A DNA stretch of 64,000 nucleotides from SB11 sp965222995 (GTDB lineage: Bacteria > Bacteroidota > Bacteroidia > UBA8524). The stretch is from the NCBI GenBank assembly GCA_965222995.1, contig OZ244977.1, positions 3,472,001 through 3,536,000 of the forward strand. The letters are read 5' to 3'. The position numbers and the translations under genes are program-made. This document shows positions 63,501 through 64,000 of the stretch, piece by piece. The notes beneath the pieces were generated by a model. That model saw nothing but the letters and a program-made list of their open reading frames with translations. It ran no database searches and was not told the origin of the DNA. The first letter of the stretch is position 1; each line of letters begins with the position of its first letter.

Positions 63501-63857
63501 GAAGGGTCTTTCTTTATTCAGTATAGAGCCACTGACCCATCAGGAAACATAACCTTAAGCGCTAAGCGCTTTATTGATGTGCGTGGTACTAATTCTATAA
63601 CAGGAGTAGATGCCCAAATTGCAAATATTTATCCTAACCCAAGCAATGGTAGTTTTGTAATAGAAAGTAGCAAAGCATTTAATGCTAATACACATATTAC
63701 AGTTACCAATACTTTAGGGGCAAGAGTTTTTGAAGCTAAGCCCACACTGGGTAGTAATAAAGTAAGCGTTAATCTGCAAGGTACTTCGGCAGGTATTTAT
63801 TTTGTAAATATTAGCAACGGAGATAAAACAGAAACCACAAAAATTGTAATTAGATAA
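57543..63857 (+). CDS. Giant T9SS surface protein, paralogue of the upstream adhesin
   Basis: A 2104-residue paralogue. The signal peptide (residues 1-24) ends SASGQ. Order of parts: beta-helix regions (residues about 40-480 and 620-1060), a CARDB-like link (GACGATQ-type Cys near residue 525), PKD domains, a CUB-like module (KLFDDGGPLSNYG, residues about 1257-1366), a GEVED domain (VNFAVWIDFNQDGDF) near residue 1619, four DUF5011/HYR-type repeats (residues about 1697-2012), and a T9SS sorting domain (IANIYPNPSNGSFVI to TTKIVIR). It has one repeat fewer than its neighbour. Such proteins mediate adhesion or matrix formation, which is inference. Confidence 0.85.
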   Translation: MKKLFQVVALTAIGLVATLSASGQTNSVELKNGGGSLISSHNSISAAIAAIPGTISQAYVIEITGTYTGANETYPVTFEDITGASATNTITLRPATGVTNAEIDRGSTGIAVELDDADYIIIDGRPGGTGTAGELTISQKSTGTSTTLQFINGATHNVVRYCKIFNGSTTSAGRGIYFNNSTSNPSGNSDNLIEHCEVEGGRYGINSDAGSNNFNERNKIYGTSVYNNYFAGFWIESGTGSIEIDSCRIYHEPNFKSTTGPFGILFDGQTDTAKVTRNKIYDLDITGTSDIVGISVRSVSGTNLTYIVNNFISLTKSNRSDDVFGIDYGGSGATNGQVYFNTIKIGGTLTSGGSSGDAVSAAFYKDASSSSASFDIKNNIFINDRSGGNTGVQHPAMAVTNTNGTITQDYNVFNSSTTDLTRWGTTATTTIADHILAVPTGNSLNSNSTTVNLVSNTDLHVTGASLGDFDLKATPILAVTNDIDNNPRGSVTYRGADDDLANPIVGKKNEIGVVSIDEPFTGSCGATQSVKATVRNFGVNQVDTFTVNWSINGTLQTPIVSYAVLDTALGNGSITAQVTLGTFTATAGTTYDIKVWTSLPNNLVDTDNSNDSTQDDFKQGLAAGTYTIGGATPDFATLNDAVTELNNFGICGAVVFDIRTGTYNERFTLNEIAGASATNTITFRSETGIKTDVVISEAAASSTANNFVILLDGADHIIIENLTIERSGTGTSSRVISLDGDIENVSIHDNIIRGPSNTSTNTNGSRSNIYAGSNTKTKDLVIYNNQLENNSIGVWLDIGTSNKSTGTKIYSNTITPNYGGIYVENQYYPEIYKNKVTRIDQTINVDFFGISLNIVDSAYLVSQNEVASNRGYGIRLRTCAGYAGKEGLVINNLVTMNYEGSSNVYGITSETRGSYQLFAHNTSLLNVNYTSSSSTRNGARAFYMPTNTSNRFSDIRVLNNIFYSTIDGVAAWFVNNAIGGVTELDYNLYYATAPEITYISAYMASFADHKTTSGKDDNSYNQTLTFAGKANARLSFMQRFAFGRNDLNITEDVNGDPRCVPLPTVGADEYNAGTSLPVSLFKGPSNPVTNDRAYFLFDGNINQIAVYKWYVNNTLESEGLNLTYTFPATGSYDVKLVVENCNGKDSTSISYTINDPTVAPVADFSVDKNQIFVNESVQLRDLSSNGATSWAWTVTPNNFGQVIFSDATEKDPTVLITEPGEYEVCLTATNAIGSSAQLCRTAYVKVSPQISMCNETTSTFGSGKLFDDGGPLSNYGANKNCTFFINPCASEVTLKFNEWTPTDADDKLSIYDGDKADPSKLIATITGGMTNPGGTTGFTSKSGRMWLVWETDGFTQNAGFEAEWSSVPTSVNATIAGFSIPDTLFVNSPATFTNTSSGDGLTFIWDFDSPNVVGDNDNEFDKENPTKTYTSTGTYQVELESTNCLGTDVASKSVVVVAPTVAPTPVDFTASLVKANVNEVVRLTDISGNGPTSWNWEITPSNGVIFLDPATSPNPRVSFSFGGNYTVKLIVSNAIGSDSTEKTSYIEVLAYCQPNIAIVNTDITIRRVVFEGIDQSSSFGVSKYNDFTNNSQVGQAAKGRTYPISIERNTNNETVNFAVWIDFNQDGDFTDSNERVLFDSASTAQILSGSISIPSKALLGETRMRVAVSKGDLTTPACGPVVVGEYEDYKVNIKGDDLAPVITIIGAATQTVEQGFSYNDSGATAFDNVDGNISSKIVVTGSVDSSAIGNYTITYTVTDSAGNTTTAQRRVIVTPDVTKPVLTRLGADTVRIDVFTSYTDAGATAIDNPVGVSLTNNIIVTGSVDTAKIGTYVLNYTVTDAAGNTASVQRVIIVSDNTKPVIALNGNTTITHDVNTPYIDGGAVVTDNYDNSIVYTVTGTVDINVLGSYTLVYKATDASGNVADSVVRAVNVVDRIGPTITLVGNDIVNLARWQNYTDEGYTLSDNFYDSTQITVDVLGTWVNSLAEGSFFIQYRATDPSGNITLSAKRFIDVRGTNSITGVDAQIANIYPNPSNGSFVIESSKAFNANTHITVTNTLGARVFEAKPTLGSNKVSVNLQGTSAGIYFVNISNGDKTETTKIVIR

Positions 63858-63878
63858 TACTATAATTTTTTAATATTT

Positions 63879-63915
63879 AAAAAGTCCATTAGCATTTATG
63901 CTAATGGACTTTTTT
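63879..63915 (+). terminator. Rho-independent terminator after the second adhesin
   Basis: AGTCCATTAGCA and TGCTAATGGACT pair around a 4-base TTTA loop, flanked by A and T runs, with TTTTT following. Confidence 0.85.
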
Positions 63916-64000
63916 GTTTACACTAATCATCATAAAAACTATCACTAAAACGCAAAAAATTTTCACTCAAGAGTATTTTCGTCGAAAACTTCTTGTTTAA

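Overview
The window is from a member of the Bacteroidota, probably a Flavobacteriia- or Chitinophagia-type organism. Several proteins end in type IX secretion (T9SS) sorting domains (YPNP...GxYFV). There are many Bacteroidota-specific families (HYC_CC_PP-like and DUF6660-like small proteins, MbnP-like protein, long CusA). Several genes are preceded by the Bacteroidota sigma factor -7 element TAnnTTTG.

Layout. Positions 1-6047 hold mobile-element functions: the C-terminal part of a MobF-type relaxase/helicase, small conserved genes of unknown function, a truncated tRNA-Arg(ACG) that looks like an attachment site, a P4-type tyrosine integrase, an AlpA-like regulator, a single-stranded DNA-binding protein and a methylase-like protein without motif IV. 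Positions 6414-11350 are cargo for secreted proteins and lipoproteins. Positions 11527-12812 return to element genes (ArdC-N-like protein) and hold a long inverted repeat that may be an origin of transfer. Positions 12813-15967 are a mercury resistance operon (ArsR-type regulator with a clear operator, MerTP fusion, MerP-like protein, MerA). Positions 16321-19247 are a di-haem oxidoreductase / Rieske / porin operon behind a DtxR-like operator. Positions 19397-28342 are a Zn/Cd/Co-type efflux module (P-type ATPase, DUF3703-like, Fur/Zur-like regulator, RND adaptor, RND pump fused to its outer-membrane factor, small Cys-rich protein). Positions 28640-32434 are an AT-rich two-gene methyltransferase plus PD-(D/E)xK nuclease system, set between the divergent zinc and copper blocks. 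Positions 32509-48381 are a long copper block: MbnP-like protein, two di-haem peroxidases, HMA-AraC regulator, HMA-MauE membrane protein, CusA/TolC/CusB, periplasmic HMA protein, DUF3347 protein, acyl carrier protein and a CopB-type ATPase.

The right edge of the accessory DNA is marked by a second tyrosine integrase (48500-49738) lying between two different truncated tRNA 3' halves: tRNA-Val(TAC), whose anticodon-loop end lies 3 bp from the integrase stop codon, and a CAT-anticodon tRNA at 49880-49926. To the right are two giant paralogous T9SS adhesins (50515-57021, 57543-63857), which look chromosomal.

Interpretation. Positions 1 to about 49886 are best read as one composite integrative element, or nested/tandem elements, that gathered Hg, Fe-or-Mn-regulated, Zn/Cd and Cu modules plus a restriction-type defence cassette. 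The three tRNA scars, and arm-like direct repeats around both integrases, suggest at least two integration systems. A recurring design is visible in which metal-efflux blocks are headed by a small, exported, Cys/His-rich protein expressed from a TAnnTTTG promoter.
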